NCBI GenBank assembly: GCA_045110575.1
Contig: JBGCGF010000064.1
Coordinates: forward strand, 1 to 64,000
DNA length: 64,000 nucleotides
Direction: 5' to 3'
Source: CALDTK01 sp045110575
Lineage (GTDB): Bacteria > Bacteroidota > Bacteroidia > Chitinophagales > Saprospiraceae
The translations under genes were made by a program, and so were the position numbers. The notes under the pieces were generated by a model that saw nothing but the letters and a program-made list of their open reading frames with translations, was not told where the DNA came from and did not search any database. Of this stretch, positions 42,368-50,409 are shown piece by piece. Every line of letters begins with the position of its first letter. Within the stretch, counting starts at the first letter, position 1.

Positions 42368-43852
42368 TTAGATAAAGCGCTTGCGGTGAACTCCAGCCAT
42401 TCGCTTTGCAAGTCGCATGACTTGGCAAGAGTAGCCAAACTCGTTGTCATACCATGCATAAACAGAAAGGCCAAAGCCATCGCTACTTACTTTGGTAGAA
42501 GGTGCGTCAAACACGCTTGTTGAAGTCTCTCCAACGATATTTGAGCTAACGTACTCTTGAGAAGCGCTGTACATGATTTGCTCGCAAAGTGGGCCATTTA
42601 GGCTGGCTTGACGAACGATCTCATTGACTTCATCCTTGTTGACGGGACGGCTCGTTGTGATCTGAAGAATCGCTAGACTTCCGTTTGGAACAGGTACACG
42701 AACAGCATTTCCGGTAAGCTTTCCCTCCAGGCTTGGCATCACCTTGGTGACTGCTTTTGCAGCTCCTGTAGAGGTAACAACCATGTTGAGCGGTGCGGCA
42801 CGACCTCTTCTTGGCTTCTTGTGAAAGTTATCAAGCAAATTCTGATCGCTTGTGAAGGCGTGAATCGTCTCGATGTGCGCGCGTTCTATCCCAAGCTTCT
42901 CGTTGAGCACTTGGATTAGCGGAGCAACAGCATTGGTTGTGCAAGATGCCGCAGAGGCGAGCCTTACATTTTCCCAATTGTAGTTGTCGTGGTTGATACC
43001 TACGACAATGTTTGGTACTTCATCGCCTGGGGCGGTAAGCAACACAGACTTAATTCCTGGACGAAGGTGACGTTCTAGGCCCGCGCGATCACGCCAAACA
43101 CCTGTATTGTCAATTAGAAGTGCGTCTCGGATACCAAAGTCCGTGTAGTCTAGGTCTTCTGGCTTATTAGCGAAGATGACAGGGATATGGTTACCGTTGA
43201 TGATGAAGCCTTCTCCGTCGGGAGAGACTTGCGCCATGCCCGCGAATTCACCGTGAATACTATCGGTTGTAAGCAACGCGATACGCTTGGTGAGTTCTTC
43301 GTGACGGTCGGCAAGCTTTGCGCGAAGAACAATCGCACGAAGGCGAAGCTGGTTACCGCGACCGGTTTGCTCAACGAGCAAACGAGTAACAGCACGACCA
43401 ATACGACCGAAACCGTAGAGTACGACATCGCAACCGCTGTCTTCGTCGTCTTGCGTGTTCTCTTCTGTGGTTGAGAAACCCGTTAGGCGATCAGACACAA
43501 ATGCGTCTAGGTTTTCAAAGGCTTCCGCCTCTGCTAGCCATTCAGTAGCGAGGCGACCGATATCTACTTTACAAGCGCCTAGATCTTTGATCTGGGCAAC
43601 TGCATAAGCGATACTCAACGTGAGATCAATATCGATTGGGCGCTTTGTGTACGCTTGACCGACTTCGTGGGCACGCAGCATTTCACTCGGGCGGGTATCG
43701 TAAATCTGGTGACGAAACAAGGTGAGGTCTATACCTCTATCAAAGCGTAATTCACCAACGACCTGTAAGAGATCTAGTGCTGTCTTTTCTTGTTCGCGCC
43801 AGCGCGCCAACTCGAGGTTACGCAATTGGCGGACTTCAAGAGACTTTTCCAT
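42368..43852 (-). CDS. gap: glyceraldehyde-3-phosphate dehydrogenase, long form
   Basis: GAPDH, which oxidises glyceraldehyde-3-phosphate to 1,3-bisphosphoglycerate with NAD(P). The NAD-binding GFGRIGR is at 147-153 and the catalytic cysteine is C304 in SAASCTTNAV. The protein is 494 residues, with an N-terminal extension of about 140 residues ahead of the Rossmann fold. This long form is known from Bacteroidota and some Proteobacteria, and the extension's role is not established. It lies downstream of rpoD on the same strand, separated by a terminator. Confidence 0.95.
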   Translation of the reverse strand: MEKSLEVRQLRNLELARWREQEKTALDLLQVVGELRFDRGIDLTLFRHQIYDTRPSEMLRAHEVGQAYTKRPIDIDLTLSIAYAVAQIKDLGACKVDIGRLATEWLAEAEAFENLDAFVSDRLTGFSTTEENTQDDEDSGCDVVLYGFGRIGRAVTRLLVEQTGRGNQLRLRAIVLRAKLADRHEELTKRIALLTTDSIHGEFAGMAQVSPDGEGFIINGNHIPVIFANKPEDLDYTDFGIRDALLIDNTGVWRDRAGLERHLRPGIKSVLLTAPGDEVPNIVVGINHDNYNWENVRLASAASCTTNAVAPLIQVLNEKLGIERAHIETIHAFTSDQNLLDNFHKKPRRGRAAPLNMVVTSTGAAKAVTKVMPSLEGKLTGNAVRVPVPNGSLAILQITTSRPVNKDEVNEIVRQASLNGPLCEQIMYSASQEYVSSNIVGETSTSVFDAPSTKVSSDGFGLSVYAWYDNEFGYSCQVMRLAKRMAGVHRKRFI

Positions 43853-43900
43853 GGAAAATTTTAGAAAGGGCTAAGGTTCTTATCGAAACAGAACGGAAAC

Positions 43901-43939
43901 AAAAATGCCCATCGAACGCAATGGATCGACGGGCATTTT
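43901..43939 (-). terminator. rho-independent terminator of rpoD
   Basis: AAAATGCCC and GGGCATTTT pair, extended by TCGA/TCGA beyond a mismatch, around an 11-base loop. On the minus strand the stem is followed by TTTTTG. It lies 65 bp after the rpoD stop and upstream of gap. Confidence 0.85.
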
Positions 43940-44003
43940 AAGATCCGCTCTACAACAGTTTCAGCTTTACTGAACCTGTCGAGTGCAAATATAGGATTGT
44001 GGA

Positions 44004-44873
44004 CTAGGCGCCGAGGTAATTTTTAAGCAACTTACTCTTGTTCTGAGTACGTAGCTTATTGATTGCCTTGTCCTTGATCTGACGAACGCGCTCACGAGTG
44101 AGGCCGAACTTCTCTCCGATGTCTTCGAGAGACATTGGGTGAGGAACGCCGATGCCGTAGTAAAGCTTTACTACGTCTGCTTGGCGGTCTGTCAGGGTAC
44201 CGAGTGAACGCTCAATCTCGCGGCTGAGGCTCTCTCCGTACTCAAGGTGACGGTCTGTACTGAGGTTGTTCTTGTCGTCAAGAACATCAAGAAGTGAGTT
44301 GTCCTCACCTTCTACGAACGGAGCGTCCATAGATACGTGGCGGGCAGCAACACTTAGTGTTGTCTCAACCTCAGAGGTTGGGATATTAAGCATCTCAGCG
44401 AGCTCATCGCTTGACGGCTCGCGTTCGAACTCCTGCTCTAGCTCAGAGAATGCTTTGTTGATCTTGTTGAGTGATCCGACCTTGTTGAGTGGAAGACGTA
44501 CGATACGACTCTGCTCTGCAAGTGCTTGAAGGATAGATTGACGAATCCACCATACAGCGTACGAGATGAATTTGAAACCACGTGTTTCGTCAAATCGCTG
44601 AGCGGCTTTGATGAGACCGAGATTACCCTCGTTGATGAGATCGGAAAGGCTAAGGCCTTGGTTTTGGTATTGTTTGGCAACAGACACCACAAAACGAAGG
44701 TTTGCTTTTGTCAACTGCTCTAGTGCTGATTGGTCACCACGCTTAATGGCTTGCGCCAAGCTCACTTCCTCTTCGGGAGTAAGTAGGTCTACTTTACCAA
44801 TCTCTTGAAGATACTTCTCGAGCGATTGACTTTCTCGATTCGTGATCGACTTAGTAATTTTCAGCTGTCTCAT
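44004..44873 (-). CDS. rpoD: RNA polymerase primary sigma factor (short Bacteroidota RpoD/SigA)
   Basis: The housekeeping sigma factor, 289 residues, lacking the region 1.1 and non-conserved insert of E. coli RpoD, as is usual in Bacteroidota. Region 1.2 (DLLTPEEEVSLAQAIKRG), region 2 (LRFVVSVAKQY, ISYAVWWIRQSI), region 3 and region 4 (SLEDIGEKFGLTRERVRQIKDKAINKLR) are complete. This sigma recognises the TAnnTTTG promoters seen across the window. The 458-bp region upstream is free of genes. Confidence 0.97.
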   Translation of the reverse strand: MRQLKITKSITNRESQSLEKYLQEIGKVDLLTPEEEVSLAQAIKRGDQSALEQLTKANLRFVVSVAKQYQNQGLSLSDLINEGNLGLIKAAQRFDETRGFKFISYAVWWIRQSILQALAEQSRIVRLPLNKVGSLNKINKAFSELEQEFEREPSSDELAEMLNIPTSEVETTLSVAARHVSMDAPFVEGEDNSLLDVLDDKNNLSTDRHLEYGESLSREIERSLGTLTDRQADVVKLYYGIGVPHPMSLEDIGEKFGLTRERVRQIKDKAINKLRTQNKSKLLKNYLGA

Positions 44874-45331
44874 TCAGTAGTTTGTTTGTCAGTGAGGAGG
44901 GTGCCGTACGAATCCATTTCTGCGATAGGTACAACACATACGAGTAGGAGCACCTTTCGGTGTTCCAGATTTTGGGAGGTTTAGCGTTTCAGAGTTTGGG
45001 AAAATTCGACCGTCGAACGGTCTCTGGGGAGGGCAAAGCATTACATCCGCGCTTCGCCAATTGAGTTACAAAGGTATCCTTATCAACAATGCCGATCAAG
45101 GGCAAGTGATGGATATCAGCTAGACAGGGTATGCGAGTCAATGGTTCGGGGATAAATGAATGCATGCGGTACCTCAATAATCCATACCGGTGCCTAAAAG
45201 TTCCCAAACTTTTGGAAAAACCGGCACGGTGGCTTTAATTGCCCAAAAAAAACCGCTCAATTGTCAGAAAAAATGACGTTTATGCGGTTGTAACACTCCC
45301 AGAAGCTTTACTTACAGACTAACAACACACC
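44874..45331. other. divergent promoter region of rpoD
   Basis: 458 bases without a credible gene between rpoD and the divergent START-like gene. A small minus-strand frame (44989-45207) has no recognisable product. The only structure I see is the nested inverted repeat at 45251-45289. Confidence 0.55.
45251..45289. other. nested inverted repeat upstream of the START-like gene
   Basis: The outer arms AACCGC (45251-45256) and GCGGTT (45284-45289) enclose the inner arms GTCA and TGAC around GAAAAAA, with symmetric 6-base internal loops. It ends 42 bases before ATG 45332 and could be an operator or a 5'-leader hairpin. Confidence 0.4.
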
Positions 45332-45712
45332 ATGGCCCGCGTTAAAATCCAATTAGAAGAACTATTCAAGAGCTCTCCGAAGATGCTCTACCAATTTATT
45401 ACCGACCCTGCATGTTTGGTACGTTGGTTTTGCGACGAGGCAGATCTTGAGGCCGATCGCTACGAGTTCACCTGGGACGGCCATCCTGAAATGGCATCCT
45501 TGGACGAAACAGATGAGGATTCACGCATCCGTTTCAAATGGGACGATGCCGATGACAAAGAAGAGTACCTCGAGTTCAAGATGTACAAGGCTGGTGTTAC
45601 CGATCAAACCGTATTAGAAGTACATGACTTCTGTGACGACGATGAAATCGACGATTCCAAAACACTTTGGATTAGCCAACTCAAGCGTCTCAAGCAAGAA
45701 ATCGGAGGGTAA
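45332..45712 (+). CDS. START-like (SRPBCC) domain protein, Bacteroidota type
   Basis: A 126-residue acidic protein, all one START/SRPBCC-like fold. LFKSSPKMLYQFITDPACLVRWFCDEADL and the FTWDGHPEMASL strand are conserved in a small protein found throughout Bacteroidota. The fold binds hydrophobic ligands in other families; the role of this one is unknown. Convergent with the ferredoxin gene, with 3 bp between stops. Confidence 0.85.
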   Translation: MARVKIQLEELFKSSPKMLYQFITDPACLVRWFCDEADLEADRYEFTWDGHPEMASLDETDEDSRIRFKWDDADDKEEYLEFKMYKAGVTDQTVLEVHDFCDDDEIDDSKTLWISQLKRLKQEIGG

Positions 45713-45715
45713 CTC

Positions 45716-46033
45716 CTACACTGGGGCCAATCGTACAACAAGGCCCTCCATCTCATCTGTCAGTTTTAATTGACAGCCCAAACGGCTGTTGTCCTCTACG
45801 TGGAAGGCTTGATCTAGCATGTCTTCTTCATCCTCTGTCATCTCTGGCAGGTCATGATCGCTTTCCACGTACATGTGACAACTGGCGCAGAGCGCCATTC
45901 CTCCACAAGTCCCTTCCACAGGAAGCTCACTTGCCTTGCACAGCTCCATCATGTTGAGGGCCATGTCTGTAGGAGCTTCGATTTCGTGCGTCTTGCCTTC
46001 GCGATCTATGACGCTGATGTTGATGTCTGCCAT
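45716..46033 (-). CDS. 2Fe-2S ferredoxin
   Basis: A 105-residue plant/adrenodoxin-type ferredoxin. The iron-sulfur ligands lie in CGGMALCASCH (three cysteines) and LGCQLKL (the fourth). FVIEAPTDMALNMM-like and DLPEMTEDEEDMLD segments match the Fdx/ISC subgroup used in electron transfer and iron-sulfur assembly. No isc genes are adjacent. Confidence 0.92.
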   Translation of the reverse strand: MADINISVIDREGKTHEIEAPTDMALNMMELCKASELPVEGTCGGMALCASCHMYVESDHDLPEMTEDEEDMLDQAFHVEDNSRLGCQLKLTDEMEGLVVRLAPV

Positions 46034-46037
46034 GCTT

Positions 46038-46172
46038 AAGCCTATCTAAGAAATCGCTGCGCGACTAATAATTCGTCAAAATGAGCCATGTCGTCTTTCG
46101 ACAAGGCTGTACTTAATTGAAGCCTAGAGCCTGTCTAAGAAATTTCGATTCGACTGAAAATTGGATAATTCA
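46038..46172. repeat. pair of diverged direct repeats in an intergenic gap
   Basis: CCTATCTAAGAAATCGCTGC (from 46042) and CCTGTCTAAGAAATTTCGAT (from 46130) begin alike and continue with a similar CGACT-A-AATT pattern. They may be remnants of a short interspersed element between the ferredoxin and enoyl-CoA hydratase genes. Confidence 0.35.
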
Positions 46173-46285
46173 AGTCTGATTTTCGTTGCAAATGCTCGAT
46201 TTAGCCAGCTAAATCTTGCGCTTTCCGCCTAAATCTATCTTAAATTCTCTCAATTTCGCAAGAATCCGAATCCCCAGAAAGGCTC

Positions 46286-47071
46286 TTAACGTCCTACAAA
46301 GTTGGCTGCACGCTTTTCAACGAACGCCGAAGCACCTTCACGGAAGTCCTCTGTATTACAGCACTTTCCGAAATTATGCACCTCAGCTGCATACCCATCC
46401 ATGTTATTATCGGAGAATGCATGGACGCTTTCAATGACTCCTGCAACAGCTAGCGGAGCCTTCTTTTCGATCTTAGCGATGATCTCTTTTGCCTTAGCAA
46501 TTTCCTCTCCTTGCGGCACAACGTGATTCACTAATCCTAGTTGAGCAGCTTCGGGCGCGCCGATCATGTCTGCTGTAAGTAAAAGTTCGATCGCCTTGGT
46601 TCGGCCGATGAGCTCAACCAATCGCTGCGTTCCTCCATATCCAGGAATCAATCCGAGATTTACTTCTGGTTGGCCGAAACGTGCACGTTCGCCTGCAACT
46701 CGCATGTGACAAGCCATCGCTAACTCACATCCTGCCCCAAGCGCGTATCCCTGAATCGCTGCGATAACCGGAATACGGCAACGCTCAATAGCCATGAAGA
46801 TGTTTTGACCTTTCTCACTCATCTCGCGGCCTTGATTGCCGGTTAGTGAAAGGAATTCCTTGATGTCTGCACCTGCAACAAAGCTCTTCTCCCCTGCCCC
46901 ACATAGGATCACAGCACGAAGACCTTCCATCGTCTGCAGGTCGGTATTGAAGAGTTGACCGAGTTCACTCATCACCGTCACATTGATGGCATTGAGTGCT
47001 TCAGGACGATTAATGGTTACGATAAGGGTATTTCCTTCTCGCTCGGCGAGTAACGCTTGGTATTGAGGCAT
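46286..47071 (-). CDS. enoyl-CoA hydratase/isomerase family protein
   Basis: A crotonase-fold enzyme of 261 residues from ATG 47071 (MPQYQALLAEREG); the frame is open 18 bases upstream, but the TACTTTTG promoter element lies there. SFVAGADIKEF forms the oxyanion hole, and YALGAGCELAMACHMR and PEVNLGLIPGYGGTQRL carry the two catalytic glutamate positions of hydratases. It hydrates trans-2-enoyl-CoA in fatty-acid or amino-acid degradation. It is not beside other beta-oxidation genes. Confidence 0.93.
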   Translation of the reverse strand: MPQYQALLAEREGNTLIVTINRPEALNAINVTVMSELGQLFNTDLQTMEGLRAVILCGAGEKSFVAGADIKEFLSLTGNQGREMSEKGQNIFMAIERCRIPVIAAIQGYALGAGCELAMACHMRVAGERARFGQPEVNLGLIPGYGGTQRLVELIGRTKAIELLLTADMIGAPEAAQLGLVNHVVPQGEEIAKAKEIIAKIEKKAPLAVAGVIESVHAFSDNNMDGYAAEVHNFGKCCNTEDFREGASAFVEKRAANFVGR

Positions 47072-47385
47072 AGCGCAAAAGTAAACCACTCCTCAACTTA
47101 TTGGAGCTCATTCGAGTCAGAATCGAGCGTACGGCTCAAAAAGAACCGACCATAGCAAGAATAGAGCGGAAACTAGACAGGAGCAATGAACCAGCAATCG
47201 TCTTCACAAAATGCTTCAACCTCCAATTCACATGACATAATCTAGAGAAGCCGTCTATTTATTCTCACTCAATTGCTTGCTAGAAACACATTGGGTCATT
47301 CACATTGTGCTATAAAACTACATTTGCGCGAGAAGCCATCGGAATTAACAACACGACTCTGATTTTCCACTCTTAGCGCCCGCCT
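47072..47385. other. divergent promoter region, enoyl-CoA hydratase and arsenic genes
   Basis: 314 bases with no gene. It contains the hydratase -7 element TACTTTTG (minus strand, 47076-47083) and a TACATTTG element at 47319-47326 facing the arsenic pair. No ArsR gene or obvious operator palindrome was seen. Confidence 0.55.
47076..47083 (-). promoter_or_regulatory. -7 promoter element TACTTTTG 4 bases before the hydratase ATG
   Basis: On the minus strand TACTTTTG is followed by CGCT and then ATG 47071, the same leaderless-type arrangement as for hemC. Confidence 0.55.
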
Positions 47386-48027
47386 ATGTTCTATCCAAAA
47401 TTAGCGGAAACGATCTCCGCATTCAGGCAGGAAACATCCCAGATCTCTCCTGAACGAAAACTGCTTTTGACTCGTCTTGCGGACTATATCGCTCATCGAC
47501 GACAAGAAGGAATTGTCAAGCTGAACTTCATTTGCACGCACAATTCCCGACGTAGTCACCTCGCGATGATTTGGGCAGCCGTTGCTGCAGCCGACCTAGG
47601 TTTGACAGATATTGAGACTTTTTCAGGAGGCACAGAAGCTACAGCCTTTAACCCTCGCGCGGTAGCTGCCTTAGAACGCATAGGATTTCAAATCAAGAAC
47701 CCAGGAGGAGAGAATCCTCACTACTTGATTCAATTCTCGGGCGACCGTCCAGCACTCGTTTGCTTTTCAAAGACCTACGACGACAGTGCCAACCCAACCA
47801 AAGACTTTGCAGCAGTAATGACTTGCTCGGATGCCGACGAAAACTGTCCGTTTATCCCTGGTGTCAATCTCCGCTTGCCCCTTACGTATGAAGATCCCAA
47901 ATTGGCCGACGATACTCCTGAGGAGGAAAATCGGTACAATGAGCGCAGCCGACAGATCGGACGTGAAATTTTCTACGCATTCTCCCTAGTCCAACGGACT
48001 CAAAATACAACTCAAGATGAGCAGTAA
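47386..48027 (+). CDS. protein-tyrosine-phosphatase-like arsenate reductase
   Basis: A 213-residue low-molecular-weight phosphatase/ArsC-like protein. The active-site P-loop FICTHNSRRSHLA has the CX5R pattern with cysteine near residue 50, and a later CSDADENCPF segment holds further cysteines that may resolve a disulfide. It overlaps the ACR3 transporter gene by 11 bp, so the two are coupled: arsenate is reduced here and arsenite exported next door. This long form is common in Bacteroidota beside ACR3. Confidence 0.88.
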   Translation: MFYPKLAETISAFRQETSQISPERKLLLTRLADYIAHRRQEGIVKLNFICTHNSRRSHLAMIWAAVAAADLGLTDIETFSGGTEATAFNPRAVAALERIGFQIKNPGGENPHYLIQFSGDRPALVCFSKTYDDSANPTKDFAAVMTCSDADENCPFIPGVNLRLPLTYEDPKLADDTPEEENRYNERSRQIGREIFYAFSLVQRTQNTTQDEQ

Positions 48028-49063
48028 GAAGAATTTGTCTTTCCTAGATAGCTACTTAACGCTTTGGATTTTCTTGGCAATGGCCATAGGTGTCGGACTC
48101 GGATATTTCCTTCCTGCGTTTCCTGAGTTGATCGATTCAATGTCCAGCGGAACAACCAATATTCCTATCGCAATTGGTCTCATCATCATGATGTACCCAC
48201 CTCTGGCCAAGGTGAATTTCGCGTTGCTTCCAAGAATCTTTAGCAACGTAAAGATCCTATCGATATCCCTCTTACTCAATTGGGTGATTGGGCCAGTACT
48301 GATGTTTGTACTCGCCATCACTTTCTTGCGCGACTATCCAGAGTACATGGTAGGTCTAATCCTAATTGGATTGGCTCGCTGTATCGCAATGGTGCTTGTG
48401 TGGAATGACCTTGCCGAAGGAAGCCGTGAATACGGTGCAGGATTGGTAGCCCTCAACAGCATTTTCCAAGTGTTTGCGTATAGCTTCTATGCATGGCTAT
48501 TCATCACGATTCTCCCACCCTACTTCGGGTTTGAAGGAGCTATCGTAGATATTTCAGTAGGCACCGTTGCGCAAAGCGTCGCCATATACCTCGGTATTCC
48601 CTTCTTGCTTGGCATCATGAGCCGTCTCATACTGGTTCGCGTATTTGGTGAGACTTGGTATCAAGAGCGTTTCCTTCCTACCGTTTCGCCTTTGACCTTG
48701 ATCGCCTTACTCTTCACGATTGTCGTGATGTTCTCGCTGAAAGGTGAGCTTATTGTCACTATCCCGATGGACGTGTTGATTATAGCCGTTCCTCTGCTCA
48801 TTTACTTCGCACTCATGTTCCTTATCGGCTTCTTTATAAGCCGGGCAATGGGCGCTCCGTACGATGAAAATGCGGCGGTATCCTTTACTGCAGCAGGAAA
48901 CAACTTCGAACTCGCGATCGCTGTAGCCATTGCGGTGTTTGGCCTAAACTCAGGTCAGGCATTCGCAGGTGTTGTGGGTCCTCTCGTAGAGGTTCCTGCA
49001 CTCATCTTACTGGTCAGGGTTTCCTTCTGGCTGAAGGACAAATACTACCCGCAAAGCACCTAA
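48017..49063 (+). CDS. arsB: ACR3 family arsenite efflux transporter
   Basis: A 348-residue membrane protein with about ten transmembrane segments. The ACR3 signature LIGLARCIAMVLVWNDLAEG holds the conserved cysteine, and AAGNNFELAIAVAIA is also typical. It exports arsenite (and perhaps antimonite) using the proton gradient. Translationally coupled to the reductase gene. ACR3 is often labelled ArsB although unrelated to the E. coli ArsB family. Confidence 0.94.
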   Translation: MSSKKNLSFLDSYLTLWIFLAMAIGVGLGYFLPAFPELIDSMSSGTTNIPIAIGLIIMMYPPLAKVNFALLPRIFSNVKILSISLLLNWVIGPVLMFVLAITFLRDYPEYMVGLILIGLARCIAMVLVWNDLAEGSREYGAGLVALNSIFQVFAYSFYAWLFITILPPYFGFEGAIVDISVGTVAQSVAIYLGIPFLLGIMSRLILVRVFGETWYQERFLPTVSPLTLIALLFTIVVMFSLKGELIVTIPMDVLIIAVPLLIYFALMFLIGFFISRAMGAPYDENAAVSFTAAGNNFELAIAVAIAVFGLNSGQAFAGVVGPLVEVPALILLVRVSFWLKDKYYPQST

Positions 49064-49084
49064 TTAACTTAAGGTTAAAAAAAC

Positions 49085-50365
49085 TTAGGTCTTGCGCTTC
49101 TTCTTTTCTGCTGCTGGAAAAAGTACGTTGTTCAAGATCAAGCGATAACCTGGGCTATGCGGGTGCAAGCTTAGATCTGTTTCTGGATCGTTCACATAGT
49201 GACGGTAATCTTCTGGATCGTGGCCGCCATAAAACGTCCAAGTTCCTTCACCGTAACTACCGTGGATATAGCGAGCTTCTTCGACGGGCTTTGTCTCACC
49301 GAGGATTAGCACTGAGCTTTTGATATGCTTGGTGCGATAGGCCGTTGTCTGTCCCATGAATCCTTTCACGGTGCGTGTGTGGTTCTGTGTCAACATCGTT
49401 GGGATTGGATCCCACTTAGCCGAAAAATCAAATAGCGTAAAGTAGTCTTGCTTCGCATCTAGCCTTCGTGTGAGCGTCGGGTCAATGGTCGAAAATTCGT
49501 ACTCCAACGGGTTCTTCATCAGCTGAAAATCCTTGAAAGCAAAGGTGTTGTCAAAGTTCAATTTCGAATCTGCATCTGGATCTGCTGCGTCGCCGTCGTA
49601 AATGTCTGCGCAGATGTCAATTCCATCGGATGCAAGCGCAATGTCGTAGGTATCCGTTGCCGAACACATGGCGAACATGAATCCACCTCCACCAACAAAG
49701 TCTCTTACAGCTTTGACTACGCCCAACTTGAGTTGACTAACCTTGGAGTATCCTTCCTTCGCAGCCAATGCCTCCATTTGCTTCACGTTTTCGCGATACC
49801 AAGGCTGCGTATGGAAGTTCTTGTAAAAGCGACCGTACTGTCCCGTGAAATCTTCGTGGTGCAAATGCAGCCAATCATAGAGCGCGAGGTCTCCAGCGAG
49901 TACCTCTGAATCGTAAATCGTTTCGTAGGGAATCTCTGCATATGTCAGCACAAGCGTTACCGCGTCGTCCCAGGGTTGGACTCGCTCGCCTTTTGCGTTA
50001 AACTGCGGTGTATACACCGCTACTTTCGGAGCAGTCTCGAGTTTAATAGCATCCATGTTTTTTTCTGGATGCGAAATCTCGGTGAGGATGCCGTTGAATT
50101 GCGCGTCTGAGATTACCTCATACTTCACATTTCGAGTCTTGCATTCCTTTTCAAATGCGGCGTTTTGCCGAAAGGCGAATGACCCTCCACGATAGTTAAG
50201 TAACCAGTACGTTTCCACCTTTTTGTCTAACACCCAGAAGGTTACGCCATATGCCTTAAGGTGATCACTCTGGCGATCATCCATTGGCACCAGCATATAA
50301 GCGGCTTGTACAGATTGCGCTGCGAACAGCATAGAAATAACGAGAAAGAGTACGCGCATACCCAT
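49085..50365 (-). CDS. conserved secreted Bacteroidota protein (often labelled asparagine synthetase B)
   Basis: A 426-residue exported protein with a signal peptide ending SVQAA. The AYMLVPMDDRQSDHLKAYGV start and GGGGFMFAMCSATDTYDIALA segment are highly conserved in Bacteroidota. Database entries are often named asparagine synthetase B, but I see neither an N-terminal nucleophile cysteine nor an ATP-binding SGGxDS loop, so that function is not supported. The central part (VGGGGFMFAMCSATDTYD, then FYGGHDPEDYRHYVND) could be an amidotransferase-like or ThuA-like alpha/beta fold. The function is unknown. Confidence 0.8.
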   Translation of the reverse strand: MGMRVLFLVISMLFAAQSVQAAYMLVPMDDRQSDHLKAYGVTFWVLDKKVETYWLLNYRGGSFAFRQNAAFEKECKTRNVKYEVISDAQFNGILTEISHPEKNMDAIKLETAPKVAVYTPQFNAKGERVQPWDDAVTLVLTYAEIPYETIYDSEVLAGDLALYDWLHLHHEDFTGQYGRFYKNFHTQPWYRENVKQMEALAAKEGYSKVSQLKLGVVKAVRDFVGGGGFMFAMCSATDTYDIALASDGIDICADIYDGDAADPDADSKLNFDNTFAFKDFQLMKNPLEYEFSTIDPTLTRRLDAKQDYFTLFDFSAKWDPIPTMLTQNHTRTVKGFMGQTTAYRTKHIKSSVLILGETKPVEEARYIHGSYGEGTWTFYGGHDPEDYRHYVNDPETDLSLHPHSPGYRLILNNVLFPAAEKKKRKT

Positions 50366-50409
50366 ATAACGATAAAAGGCCCTATTAAGATATGCTACAA
50401 CAGCTGTTT

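Noticed and set aside
49085..50365. Asparagine synthetase function
   Set aside because: The common database name is not supported: no N-terminal nucleophile cysteine and no ATP-pyrophosphatase loop are visible.
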